Assembly: GCF_042477335.2 (NCBI RefSeq)
Contig: NC_091260.1
Coordinates: 46,581,001-46,645,000, forward strand
DNA length: 64,000 nt
DNA from: Ovis canadensis
Taxonomy: Eukaryota > Chordata > Mammalia > Artiodactyla > Bovidae
Reading direction: 5' to 3'
Both the position numbers and the translations under genes were made by a program. Of this stretch, positions 34,556 to 45,382 are shown one piece after another (position 1 is the stretch's first letter; every line of letters starts with the position of its first letter). The notes under the pieces are model-generated. The model searched no databases and was not told the origin of the DNA. It saw only the letters and a list, made by a program, of their open reading frames with translations.

Positions 34556-35775
34556 ATTGTTGTTGTTCAATCCCTCAATCATGTCTGGCTCTTGGTAATC
34601 CCATGGACATGCCAGGCTTCCGTCTTTCAGTGTCTCCCGGTTTGCTCAAACTCACGTCCATTGAGTCGATGATGTCATCCAATCCTCTCATCCTCTGTTA
34701 CCCTCTTTTCTCACCCCCAATCTTTCCCAGCATCAGGGTCTTTTCCAATGAGTCAGCTCTTCTCATCAAGTGGCCAAAGTGTTGGAGCTTCAGCTTCAGC
34801 TGAATATTTATCAGTCCTTTCAATGAATATCAGGACTGATTTCCTTTAGGACTGACTAGTTGGCTCTCTTTGCAGTCCAAGGGATTCTCGAGAGTCTTCT
34901 TCAGCACCACAATTCAAGAGCATCATTTCTTCAGCACTCAGCCTTCTTTATGGTACAGCTCTCACATTGGTACCTGTCTACTGGAAAAACCATAGCTTTG
35001 ACTAGATAGACATTTGTCGGCAAAGTAATGTCTCTGCTCTTTCACGCACTGTCTAGGGTAGTCACAGCTTTTCTTCCTAGGAGTAAGCATCTTTTAATTT
35101 CATGGCTTCAGTCACCATCCACAGTGACTTTGGAGCCCAAGAAAATAAAGCCTGTCACTGTTTCCTTTTTTTCCCCCATCTGTTTGCCATGAGGCTAATG
35201 GGACCAGATGCCATGATCTTAGTTTTTTGAATGTTGAGTTTTAAGCCAGCTCTTTTACTCTCCTCTTTCACCTTCATCAAGAGGCTCTTTAGTTCCTCTT
35301 CATTTTCTGTCATTAGAGTGGTGTCACCTGCATATCTGAGGTTATTGATATTTCTCACAACAATCTTGATTCCAACTTCCAACTTGAGCTTCATCCAGCC
35401 TGGCATTTTGCAGGATGTACTCTGCATAGAAGTTAAATAAACAGGGTGACAATATACAGCCTTGACATACTCCTTTCCCTATTTGGAACCAGTCTGTTGT
35501 TCCATGTCCAGTTCTAACTGTTGATTCTTAATCTACAGATAGGTTTCTCAGGAGGCAGGTAGGCTGGTATTCCCATCTCTTTAAGCATTTTCCACAGAGT
35601 TTGTTGTGATCCACACAGTCCATGGCTTTAGCATAGTCAATGAAGCAGAAGTGTATGTTTTTCTTGAATTCTCTTGCTTTTTCTATGATACAATGGATGT
35701 TGGCAATTTGATCTCTGGTTCCTCTGCCTTTTCTAAATCCAGTTTGTACATCTGGAAGTTCTTGGTTCATGTACA
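34556..35775 (-). mobile_element. BovB LINE, antisense, main part of an interrupted copy
   Basis: Reversed BovB 3' end through RT. Open frame 35528-35770 begins with NQELPDVQTGFRKGRGTRDQ. The rest of the same element is at 36809-37000. Confidence 0.9.
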
Positions 35776-36808
35776 GTTGAAGAGATGGGAATACCAGACC
35801 ACCTGACCTGCCTCTTCAGAAATCTGTATGCAGGTCAGGAAGTAACAGTTAGAACTGGACATGGAACAACAGACTGGTTCCAAATAGGAAAAGGAGTACG
35901 TCAAGGCTGTATATTGTCATCCTGCTTATTTAACTTATATACAGAGTACATCATGAAAAACGCTGGGCTGGATGAAGCACAAGCTGGAATCAAGATTGCC
36001 GGGAGAAATATCAAAAACCTCAAATATGCAAATGACACCACCCTTATGGCAGAAAATGAAGAGGAACTAAAAAGCCTCTTGATGAAAGTGAAAGAGGAGA
36101 GTGAAAAAGTTGGCTTAAAGCTCAACGTTCAGAAAACTAAGATCATGGCATCTGGTCCCATCACTTCATGGGAAACAGATGAGGAAACAGTGGAAACAGT
36201 GACAGACTTTATTTTCTTGTGCTCCAAAATCACTGCAGATGGTGACTGCAGCCATGAAATTAAAAGACATTTGCTCTTTGGAAGAAAAGCTATGGCCAAC
36301 CTAGACAGCATATTAAAACGCAGAGACATGACTTTGCTAACAAAGGTCCATCTAGTCAAAGCTATAGTTTTTCCAGTAGTCATGTATGAATATAGGTATT
36401 GGACTATAAAGAAAGCTGAGCACCGAAGAATTGATGCTTTTGAACTGTGGTGTTGGAGAAGACTCTTGAGAGTCCCTTAGCCTGCAAGGAGATCCAACCA
36501 GTCCATCCTAAAGGAAATCAGTCCTGAATATTCATTGGAAGGACTGATGTTGAAGCTGAAACTCCAATAGTTGGGCCCCCTGATGTAAAGAACTTACTCA
36601 TTTGACAAGACCCTGATACTGGGCAAAATTGAAGGCAGGAGGAGAAAGGGACAACAGAGGATGAGATGGTTGGATGGCATCACCGGCTCAATGGACATGA
36701 GTCTGGGTAAACTCTGGGAGTTGGTGATGGACAGGGAGGCCTGGCGTGCTGCAGTCCATGGGTTCACAAAGAATCAGACACGACTGAGCAACTGAACTGA
36801 TACTGATA
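35776..36808 (+). mobile_element. BovB LINE, sense, inserted into the antisense BovB
   Basis: From TTGAAGAGATGGGAATACC to a CTGATACTGATAA tail. Open frame 35785-36480 (231 codons) covers RT from GIPDHLTCLFRNLYAG to the post-catalytic region, but the catalytic box is YAND, not YADD, at about 36024-36035. It lies head-to-head with the flanking copy. Confidence 0.9.
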
Positions 36809-37000
36809 ACTGCTGACACCCAGCTTGGAGAATTTTGAGCATTACTTTGCTAGCATGTGACACGAGTGCAATCATGTTGTAGTTTGAACATTTCTTTGAC
36901 ATTGCTCTTCTTTGGAATTGGAATGAGAATTGGCCTTTTCCAGTCCTGTGGACACTGCTGAGTTTTCCAAATTTGCTGGCATATTGAGTGCATGTTTTGT
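36809..37000 (-). mobile_element. continuation of the interrupted antisense BovB
   Basis: In the minus frame it reads SNYNMIALVSHASKVMLKIL then a Q-rich step (GCQQ), which joins directly to the YMNQELPDV start on the far side of the insert. The BovB match fades near 36995. Confidence 0.8.
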
Positions 37001-37864
37001 TAGAGATACAAAAATCAAAATGGCAGTATTGGGGGGCAAGTATGGTTTTGCTAACTCCATTCATTCTCAAGGCTCCACAGCACATGGGCAACCACTGGTC
37101 CAAGTTTTCTCTGGCATTTAGCCACATCTGAGCAAACCCTCTTGTGCTCTAGGTGGTGAAGTTCCAAGCATGTAGATTAGTTTTACTAGAAATCAAATGA
37201 AGGGATACATCTCAGCTAAGAATGTGGAATCTTGGGCTTACTTGTCATGTTGCTTCAACCTTATTGTACCTGCTAAAGCCTCAGCCTCACCATCCCTAAA
37301 ATGAGGGAGTTTAACCTAAAGGTTTCAAAGACCCTTTCCAGCTCTAACTTCTCTGAGTCTAAAAGTAGAGATAATGGGACAATGAACTCTTGAGCAAGCT
37401 ATTAACGCCAAGATGCCAGGAAACTAAACAGAGCTTCAGAAAGAAAGGTTCCAAAGTCCTTCCCCAGTCCCAGAAAGGTATGAAAAACTGAAAGGAAGTA
37501 CTAGGTAATACTTGAGGGTACTGTCTGCACAAAATAAGTAATTATCTCAAAAAAGTGAAAGATCATATAAAAAATTCCATTTGGAATGGAATGAGATACA
37601 AATATTTACTACACACTTTGTCTTGTAGCCTATCACTCACAGTTCAGAGAAACCTAACTAGTACTGGGATTTTGAACTATGGGAGTGTCCACCCTAAAAA
37701 TCTTTTTAGAAATGGGATTTATACTCATAAGGCTGTGAATTTATATGTGTTGCCTTAAGGAAGGCAAGATGTTTTCAAAGATCATATTTGAGAATGTAAC
37801 TGAGAATGATTTGTTAAGTTTTACCCCATGAATGTTTAATATGTATTACATCATTTCTTTTCAG
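37001..37864. other. sequence upstream of the first C6 coding exon
   Basis: 37235-37385 resembles antisense MIR ('tttccagctctaacttctctgag'). The rest is unique. It ends in the pyrimidine-rich acceptor of the first coding exon. Confidence 0.5.
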
Positions 37865-38027
37865 GATCTGGAGGCCCTCCGGGCATGGCCAGACAGTCCA
37901 TCTTGTATTTTATCCTGCTGAGTGCTCTGATTAACAAGAGCCAAGCCTGTTTCTGTGATCATTACCCATGGACTCAGTGGTCCAGCTGCTCAAAAACCTG
38001 CAATTCTGGAACCCAGACCAGAGAGAG
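37865..38027 (+). CDS. C6: C6 first coding exon: 20 bases of 5' UTR, signal peptide, start of TSP1 repeat 1
   Basis: The acceptor TTTCTTTTCAG ends at 37864. The ATG at 37885 (GGGCATGGC, G at -3 and +4) is the only Met start at the head of the exon. Residues 1-21 form a hydrophobic signal peptide ending QA before Cys22. The mature start CFCDHYPWTQW carries the WxxW pattern (Trp29, Trp32) that is C-mannosylated in C6-family TSP1 repeats, followed by Cys35 and Cys39. The exon ends AG|GTGGGT in phase 2, splitting codon Arg48. Frame upstream of the ATG is open to the splice site, but nothing there resembles coding sequence. Confidence 0.95.
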
Positions 38028-38729
38028 GTGGGTGTGGGCTTTGTAGCTTTTCTTTGTGCCCTGGGAAACCTCAAGGACAGAATTAGCAAAATCAAAAAGT
38101 GCCACACTAAGCAATGGGAAAGAAAATATATCTTGCAGAGTAAAATCTGCAAACTTTTTAATTTTAAAAAGAACTCATGAATTTGGATGGAATTTGATGT
38201 CTTTTCCACATAAGGTTAAAGTGGAGTCTACTTTTGTTCTCTCCATAAAATTGAAGCATTTTAAAGAAATTCAATTAAGAATCTGTTCAATATTTTCAGT
38301 TGACTATTTAATTTACTTAGAATCACTACTTGGGCTTTTTCTTTTTTTCAATCAGCACATAACTCTGCTTGCCTACAGTTAGTGAGTTAATTATAGAGAA
38401 TTTTCTACTCATTAAACTGAGTCTAACAGGACCGCAATTGAGCAGCACTGCTAGCTATTAGCTCGATTGTTGGCATGGACAAGAAGGCAAGAAAACTGTG
38501 TTTTACTTGATAACATTTAATAATTCAGTCTTTTCATTAATTCAGATTCCTCCCCCACAGTTTCTTTAAATCTGTTAGATATTTCTGTTCCATGAAGATG
38601 CTCATGTGACTTGGAAGAAAAAAAGGCATATACTTAATGTATTTTTAATTGTTATAGAACATTTTAGAGATCTATTTTAGAAAACTATTTTTACATATGT
38701 AGTGTGAGTCTCATTAAAATCACCACCTG

Positions 38730-39230
38730 ATGGCCTCAATAAACCATCCACTTTGGATGTAAGAACAGATTTGTTCATAATACTTCCCTACTCAAAAGTC
38801 CCTTAGTAGCTCACTACTGCTGCTGCTGCTGCTAAGTCGCTCAGTCATGCCCGACTCAACGACCTTATGGACTGCAGCCTACCAGGCTCCTCGGTTCATG
38901 GGATTTTCCAGGCAAGAGTACTGGAGTAGCTCACTACTTACTACCAAATAAAGTACCATAATAAAAGCTCATCCCTCTCGATTATGCTCTTCTCAGGTCC
39001 ATCCCACAAGCTCCTCCATGGACATGTCATACTCCTTCCCTGCTCATCTGTGCACAAGCTGTTTCCTCTGAACGCCCTACCCTTTGTTGCCTGGAAAACT
39101 CACGAGCATTTTTCAAAATGTATCTCTCATGTCACTTTCTCCTTTCATCTTTAGCCCCACAGAGCTCTGGCTCTATCTCAGTCATTGTACTTACCACACT
39201 GCATTGTCATCTTTTAAGTAATTTGCAGAA
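38730..39230 (-). mobile_element. old L2-like repeat, antisense, split by a SINE
   Basis: 'ttctcaggtccatcccacaagctcc', 'tctgtgcacaagctgtttcctctgaacgccct' and 'cttaccacactgcattgtcatc' follow the order of reversed L2. Ends approximate. Confidence 0.55.
38819..38936 (-). mobile_element. Bov-tA SINE fragment, antisense, with 12 bp target-site duplication
   Basis: GCT run then AAGTCGCTCAGTCATGCCCG to GGCAAGAGTACTGGAG. TAGCTCACTACT at 38807-38818 and 38937-38948. It sits inside the L2-like repeat. Confidence 0.92.
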
Positions 39231-39392
39231 ACTTTCTTCTTTCTCTTTCTTCTAGTCCCTCCCAGGAATTCCAGCATGGCAGTCTTCACAGATGTGTAGC
39301 CTGTGCAGTCCACACAGGATCCCACTCTGAGGAGGCTATGGTGTGGCCTCATGCTCTGCCTCCTCTCTTTGGAAATTCTTAAGAATTCATGA

Positions 39393-39790
39393 GTGTGTTG
39401 CTGTTCAGTCGCTCAATCATGACTGATTCTTTGCAACTTCATGAACAGTAGCCCGCCAGGTTTCCCTGTGCTTCACTATCTCCCAAAGTTTGCTCAAACT
39501 CATGTCCATGGAGTCAGTGATGCCATTGAAACATCTCATCCTCTGCCATCCCTTTCTCCTCCTACCTTCAATCTTTCCCAGCATCAAGGTCTTTTCCAAC
39601 AAGTTGGCTCCTCACATTTAGGTGGCCAAAGTATTGGAGCTTCACTTTCAGCCTCAGTCCTTCTAACGAATATTCAGGATTGATATCCTTTAGGATTGAC
39701 TGGTTTGATCTCTTTGCAGTCCGAGGGACTCTTAAGGGTTCTCTAGCACCACAGTTTGAAAGCATCAATTCTTTGGTGCTTAGCCTTCTT
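39393..39790 (-). mobile_element. BovB 3' fragment, antisense, in a C6 intron
   Basis: GTTGCTGTTCAGTCGCTCAA at the reversed 3' end; about 400 bp, lying about 230 bases upstream of C6 coding exon 2. Confidence 0.88.
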
Positions 39791-40020
39791 TGAACATGTG
39801 GCCCCCCTACTTTTATTTTGCACTGTGCCCCACAAATTACGGACCCAGTCCTGAGTTCCATTAAGTGGTAAAAACTGTACATATGGTGGACTGCTTGATT
39901 TTCCATGAAAACCTCTTTCCTTTTATTCACTGTAATTGATGCTCAATGAATATTTTTCTTATGGGGCTAGAGCCACAGTGAAGAGACTCATTCTAAGCAG
40001 TTTTCTCTTCCTTATTATAG

Positions 40021-40177
40021 ACGGATTGTTACAGATCAGTACTATTTTGAAAACTTTTGTGGCCAGCTTTGTACCAAGCAGGAGTCCAGAGAGTGTAACT
40101 GGCAAACTTGCCCTATCAATTGCCACCTGGGAGATTATGGACCCTGGTCAGACTGCGACCCTTGTGTTCAAAAACGG
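40021..40177 (+). CDS. C6: C6 coding exon 2: rest of TSP1 repeat 1 and start of TSP1 repeat 2
   Basis: The acceptor has a pyrimidine tract and ends TTATTATAG; the donor is CGG|GTAAGT. The two bases carried over plus 157 give residues 48-100 in phase 0. Cysteines at 61, 65, 73, 78, 82, 93 and 96 match the TSP1 spacing. The GPWSDCDPC motif places Trp90 at the C-mannosylation site known in C6. No frame break is seen. Confidence 0.95.
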
Positions 40178-40759
40178 GTAAGTGAAATGTGGGTATATTC
40201 AGGAAATCAGAATCATAAATTCTCGAATTCCCTGACAAACTCAACAATCATAGAAATGATGAATTACTTTAATTTCTGAAAATAAATTGTCCCAGCTTCC
40301 ACTGAGGGAAATATTTTAGGGGGAGGCAGGATTCATTTGACATGCTTTATTGGCATGTGAATACCAAAAAAGTTCTGCCTGCCACCCCCCAAACCCTGAG
40401 GATTGGTATTGCACTCACCCAACTCTGATTTCCACTGCCTCTGCCCTGTGAGAGCTCACAAAGCAAAAACAGGTGCTAAAAAATGGGCAATTCAGTCCAA
40501 AGTTTAAAATCAGACAGAAATGAGGTACATTAATTAAAATGACTCCTTGCCCTTTCTTTAACTGCCCCTGCTAAGGGAAAGTCCCTCGATTTGTTTATTG
40601 TTCCCAGCTGCAATATTTACCTACCTCAAGTGCATTCCAGGTAGGGCACTGGCCCACGTGAATTCCAGTCAGGGTAGGTGCTAAGCATTCAGACATTAGG
40701 GAAGTAAAGGAATTGACCCAGTACAAGGAAAGCACTCACTATCTCAGAGAGACAGTTTA

Positions 40760-40960
40760 GGTTCCTTTGCACACATCATCTTACTCAAACTTCACATCAC
40801 ATTGTTTTTCTACCCATTTTACAGATGAGGAAGTTATAGATCATTAGGGGTGAAGTAATTTACCCAAGCACACATCACTAATGAATAGAAAGCTTCATAT
40901 TGAACTTGGATTTTTCTGACTTTAAAGTCAGTACTTTTGAATCCTATTCTATCTTTCCCT
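40760..40960 (+). repeat. MIR SINE relic
   Basis: 'ccattttacagatgaggaagt', 'gtgaagtaatttacccaagc' in sense MIR order. Confidence 0.7.
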
Positions 40961-40976
40961 GACTCTTTGATTTACT

Positions 40977-41252
40977 GCTGCTGCTGCTGCTAAGTCTCCT
41001 CAGTCGTGTCCGACTCTGTGCGACCCCATAGACGGCAGCCCACCAGGCTCCCCCGTCCCTGGGATTCTCCAGGCAAGAACACTGGAGTGGGTTGCCATTT
41101 CCTTCTCCAATGCATGAAAGTGAAAAGTGAAAGTGAAGTTGCTCAGTCATGTCCGACTCCTAGCGACCCCATGGACTGCAGCCCACCAAGCTCCTCCACC
41201 CATGGGATTTTCCAGGCAAGAGTACTGGAGTGGGGTGCCATTACCTTCTCCG
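40977..41252 (-). mobile_element. Bov-A2 SINE, antisense, with 12 bp target-site duplication
   Basis: Two Bov-A units with a GCT run at the left. CTTTGATTTACT at 40965-40976 and 41253-41264. The clean duplication and intact body suggest a relatively recent insertion. Confidence 0.93.
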
Positions 41253-41399
41253 CTTTGATTTACTACTGACAATTTAAAACCTTTCAAAGTGTGGAAAATG
41301 TGCCAGCCTTGGTTTCCACAGTGACTTTCTCATACATAAGCCCGCCCCCATCAGTCCTTTCACATTTATCACTTCACACTATCTTTGAGGAATAAAAGG

Positions 41400-41640
41400 G
41401 CTACTGTTATGACCTGGAAGATTTATTGCACTCAGGACATGCTCAGTAAATATTTGTTCATTTGATTTTGATTCAATTTAGAATCCTATGATTTCAGAGT
41501 TAGAAACCTTAGGAAATTTGTTGTCCCACTTCCTCGTTTTACAGGTTGGAAAAATGAGACCCCAAAAGTATTGACTTCCCTAAGAAAACACAATAATGGA
41601 ATTGGGGAAAAAATCATTAGTAATTTAGGAAATGCCACTA
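41400..41640. repeat. old MIR/L2-like sequence
   Basis: 'gctcagtaaatatttgttcatttg' is an L2/MIR antisense tail. 'ttttacaggttggaaaaatgagacccc' resembles a sense MIR core. Assignment is tentative. Confidence 0.45.
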
Positions 41641-41742
41641 TAGGAAAAATCACTACTGTGACGGAGAAGCCCAGTTTTCTTAGACACTTTCTGGCTTTGA
41701 TCCAGCCTCAGAGTTATTCACCTTTCTCTCCTTTCCTTTTAG

Positions 41743-41887
41743 TTTAAGGTTAGGCCCATCTTGCACCCCAGTCAGTTTGGAGGACAACCATGTACTGAGC
41801 CTCTCATGACCTTTCAGCCATGCATTCCATCCAAGCTCTGCAAAATTGAAGAGATTGACTGCAAGAATAAATTCCGCTGTGACAGTG
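41743..41887 (+). CDS. C6: C6 coding exon 3: end of TSP1 repeat 2 and start of LDLR class A module
   Basis: The acceptor CTTTCCTTTTAG is strong; the donor is GTG|GTAATG. The exon encodes residues 101-148 plus one base of Gly149. PSQFGGQPC and the Cys127/Cys133 pair close the second TSP1 repeat. Cys140 and Cys146 open the LDLRA module. Phase 1 at the 3' end matches the next exon exactly. Confidence 0.95.
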
Positions 41888-42136
41888 GTAATGTCTTTTG
41901 AAAAATGTTCAGTCTTCACTAAAAATGACTAAAGTTATTCCAATTGACTCCCAGTGAAAGTCATGATAGAAAAGTCCCACCATATTTTAAGCCTAGGGAG
42001 ACAGGGATGTTATGCTACCAATTATGTACTATTCATATGTAAAATTACAACTTTCAGGCTATAATCATCTTGACCACTTACCTGATTCCTTTGCTCATCA
42101 AGTACAGGTTCCCAGGTTCCTACACTGTTATGAAAC

Positions 42137-42179
42137 AGGAGGAAGAGAATGAGGAGGAGGAAATAGAGGAGGAAGCAGA
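42137..42179 (+). repeat. purine (AGG-rich) tract
   Basis: 43 bases that are almost entirely A and G, with repeated GAGGAGG. Confidence 0.85.
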
Positions 42180-42556
42180 TACTTTTAAAAATGGGCTATT
42201 AATAAGCACAACTGAAATAAGCAATTGAAAAAGAGTGATGCATTTTAAAATTTTAATATAGTTTATTAAGATAAGGATGCTAATGCTAAGATATTATGTA
42301 AAGGGGATGGTTAGAGATGATGTAACAAATTTTCTGGTATGGTCCATTGAATGACTCCAAAGATAATCACAAAAGAGGAGACTGCAAATGATTTAAACAA
42401 TGGCAACAATTCCCTTCAAGTTCAATTCTCATACAGATTCATACATTTTGATATTTAAGTATTGTTAGATTATAATCAAACCTTGAATATACTACTTAAC
42501 CTATGTATTCTCTTGCTAATTAATAGCTTTCCAAAGCTCAGCATGTTGAACCATAT

Positions 42557-42796
42557 AGGTCAGATCTGCAAACTTTTTCAGGAGAAGTCCAGGTGGTGAA
42601 TATTTTAGGGTTTGCAGGCCATACAGTCTATGTAGCAACTATTCAGCTCTGGAATCGTGGCATCAAAGCTGCCACAATTTGGCAGTATACAATAAACAGT
42701 ATATCAACAAATGAGCATGACTATGTTCCAATAGGATTTTATTTACAAGAGCAAGTAGCAGGTCAGTTTTTGTCCATGGGCCATAGTTCACTGATT
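42557..42796 (+). mobile_element. nonautonomous DNA-transposon relic, second copy
   Basis: TGCAAACTTTTTCAGGAG, GGGTTTGCAGGCCATACAGT, ATGTTCCAATAGGATTTTAT: same order as the copy at 27445 and better preserved. Confidence 0.65.
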
Positions 42797-43112
42797 TCTT
42801 GTATAAATAGTCAATTTTAGTTAAAATAAAATTAGAGTTCTGATTAATAAAATCCAAATTATTTGTGTACTCTAAAATACACTGAAAAGTAGAACTAGAC
42901 AGCAGATTTAGAATTCCCATAAACTGACCCCAGACTTGGGCATAATGTTTCTCTTCTCTTACTCTTTGCTTCCTGCTTTCAGCTTTACCAATCTTTTCTG
43001 AAAGTCAGACAGGAAGGCTGGCTCCAGGGTTTTCTCTCTGTACCTCATCCCCAAAACGGGATGTGAGGGTGAGACATGGGTAGGGAGATATACATTATGC
43101 CTAAGTAAATAA

Positions 43113-43335
43113 GGGGCTTCCCAGTTGACCTTAGTGGTAAGGAAACCACCTGCCAATGCCGGAGACACAAGAGATGGGGGTTCGATTCCTGAGTGGGGAA
43201 GATCCCCTGGAGGAGCAAATGGCAACTCACTCCAGTATTCTTGCTGGGAAAATTCTATGGGCAGAGAAGACTGGCCAGCTACAGTCCATGCCGCCTCAAG
43301 GAGTCAGATATGACTGAGCAACTGAGCAACCAACA
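43113..43335 (+). mobile_element. Bov-tA SINE, sense
   Basis: Head GGGGCTTCCCAGTTGACCTT, B-box-like GGTTCGATTCC, body and tail. Confidence 0.88.
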
Positions 43336-44140
43336 ACTAATTGGAAGCTGAGAAGAGGCAAGAAGGACCTTCCCAGAGTTTTAGAGGGAGCACGGCCTTG
43401 CAGAAATCTTGTTTGGACTTCTGCACTCCAGAACTATGAGAGAAAAAATTTCTGAATTTCTGTATATAAATAAGGTCATGTCACATATTGACAAAACAGG
43501 GAATATGAGAAAAACCTTGATGGTAATGGCTAAGGGGAATACAGACCTAAGCACTATATTCAGAATATTAAGATAAAAGTTTAGAACTGATGTACATCAA
43601 TTTGAAGCTTGAAGGGTAGTTTCTAGAACAGATTACCAGGGAGAACTCTTATATTCAATAGATAAATCTATGAAATTTATTATGAAAGAGTTTATGTCAA
43701 AAATATCCACAAGTCTGAGAAGTCTTTAGATACATCCATGTGCTATCAGTTCAAGATGAGTGATTTCAGGAAAGTTACTGGTATAGGCACAGCAATCTCT
43801 ACTTCATCAGTAATACGTCCATAGCTGGTGATAGAAACTGAACCATTGAAATGCAGCTGTAATGGTTGATAAGCAGCTGCTACCCTGAGCTCTCTTAGTG
43901 ACCTCTGCCCTACTGTCCAGATCCCTTCATCAGAAATTCCTAGATCTCCCCACAGTCCAACCATTAACTAGTTAATCTCTGGTACAAACATGGGTACCAT
44001 TCTGACTGGGTAATGCCATGGGCTCTTGGTTGTTGAATATTCCACTGAAGATGATATACCACTGTACTCTCCTAAAAACATCCACTAATGCCACTCTCAA
44101 AGGAATAAAAGATTGGATGGACCGTTATTTGTCTGACATA

Positions 44141-44180
44141 TCAGGATGATGTAAGTCATCCTGACAAATATCAGGATGAT
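44141..44180. repeat. 9 bp hairpin plus direct repeat
   Basis: TCAGGATGA (44141-44149) and its reverse complement TCATCCTGA (44156-44164), then TATCAGGATGAT repeated at 44169-44180. Confidence 0.8.
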
Positions 44181-44264
44181 ATTTGGATCAGTTAACAACA
44201 GAAAAAATCTCTATCTTTCCTTTCTACTCTCATGATTGCTCTTCAGAATCTCCCAAGGCAAATT

Positions 44265-44490
44265 GTATTTTTTTTTGTTTTGTTTAGTTTTTAAAACATT
44301 TTCCATGGGTGCACTGTGTCCCCCCATTCTGAACCCTCCTCCCATCCCCCTCCCCACCCCACCCCTCTGGGTTGTCCCAGAGCACTGGCTTTGAGTGCCC
44401 TGCTTCATGCATCGAACTTGCACTGGTCATCTATTTCACATACGGTAATATACATGTTTCAGTGCTATTCTCTTAAATTATCCCTTTAAT
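44265..44490 (-). mobile_element. older L1 3' UTR, antisense
   Basis: T-rich start, then a long C-rich tract (44333-44367) and 'ctggtcatctatttcacatacggtaatatacatg', another L1 subfamily's 3' end. Confidence 0.75.
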
Positions 44491-44952
44491 GTATACATGG
44501 ACCTTTGAGAAGAACCCATGAGGCAAATCCCCATGCACTATGCCAACTCCTCTCGAAGTCCTAACTTTAACACAGAGATGAGAATTTGCAACTGGTTATA
44601 AAAGTAATATACCATGTAGTAACATAAATCAATTCAAGTAAATAGGAAAATCATATATAATTCTAAATGACTACATAATTCCAGGTGTAAATATATATAT
44701 ATGCATGTGTTGGCTAAAGCATGCTGACTTCTACAAATTCTGAACTATTGAAATGTCCCTTCACCTCTGCCATTCCTTTTTTAGTACAGGATATATTTGT
44801 GGCTCACAAATCTTTCCGCTTCCTATTGCATTGTGTTTCCATGACCTAGAACCTTTCTCAACTGTGTCCCATCAGTCCTATTTCACACTGCCACCCACTC
44901 CTAAACATCGCTCAAGAGAGGTCCTCTTGCTTTCATCCCTACCCTTGCTAAT

Positions 44953-45165
44953 CTTGTTGCTGTTTAGTCATTAAGTCGTGTTCAACTCTTGGCAAACCCA
45001 TGAACTATAGCCTGCCAGGCTCTTCTGTCTGTAGGATTTTCCCAGCAAGAATGCAGGAGTGAGTTGCCATTTCCTTCTGCAGGGGATCTTGCTGACCCAC
45101 GGATCAAACCTGAGTCTCCTGAATTAGCAGGTGAATTCTTTATCACTGAGCCACCAGGGAAGCCC
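44953..45165 (-). mobile_element. Bov-tA SINE, antisense, with target-site duplication
   Basis: From TTGTTGCTGTTTAGTC to the head CTGAGCCACCAGGGAAGCCC. ACCCTTGCTAAT (44941-44952) and ACCCTTGTTAAT (45166-45177) flank it, 11 of 12 alike. Confidence 0.9.
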
Positions 45166-45350
45166 ACCCTTGTTAATAGAGACTCTATAATATCCCTAAA
45201 ATTGTTAGCACAAGTTCACATTGAAGTCAAACAAACCAAAATGTCAGAGTTTGGAACAGAGAAAGTTAACTGCAGAGCCATACAAGGAGATGGGTGGTTC
45301 AAGCCCTAAAAACCCCTGAGCTCCCTGAAACATTTCAGTAAAGCATTTTT

Positions 45351-45351
<1 letters not shown>

Positions 45352-45382
<31 letters not shown>

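Larger units (their letters stand above)
38028..40020 (+). other. C6: C6 intron after coding exon 1
   Basis: It contains an old L2-like stretch, one Bov-tA and one BovB fragment, listed separately. The rest (38028-38730 and 39791-40020) is AT-rich unique sequence with no feature I can name. Confidence 0.9.
40178..41742 (+). other. C6: C6 intron after coding exon 2
   Basis: It contains MIR-like relics and one Bov-A2 insertion, listed separately. I see nothing further in 40178-40759. Confidence 0.9.
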
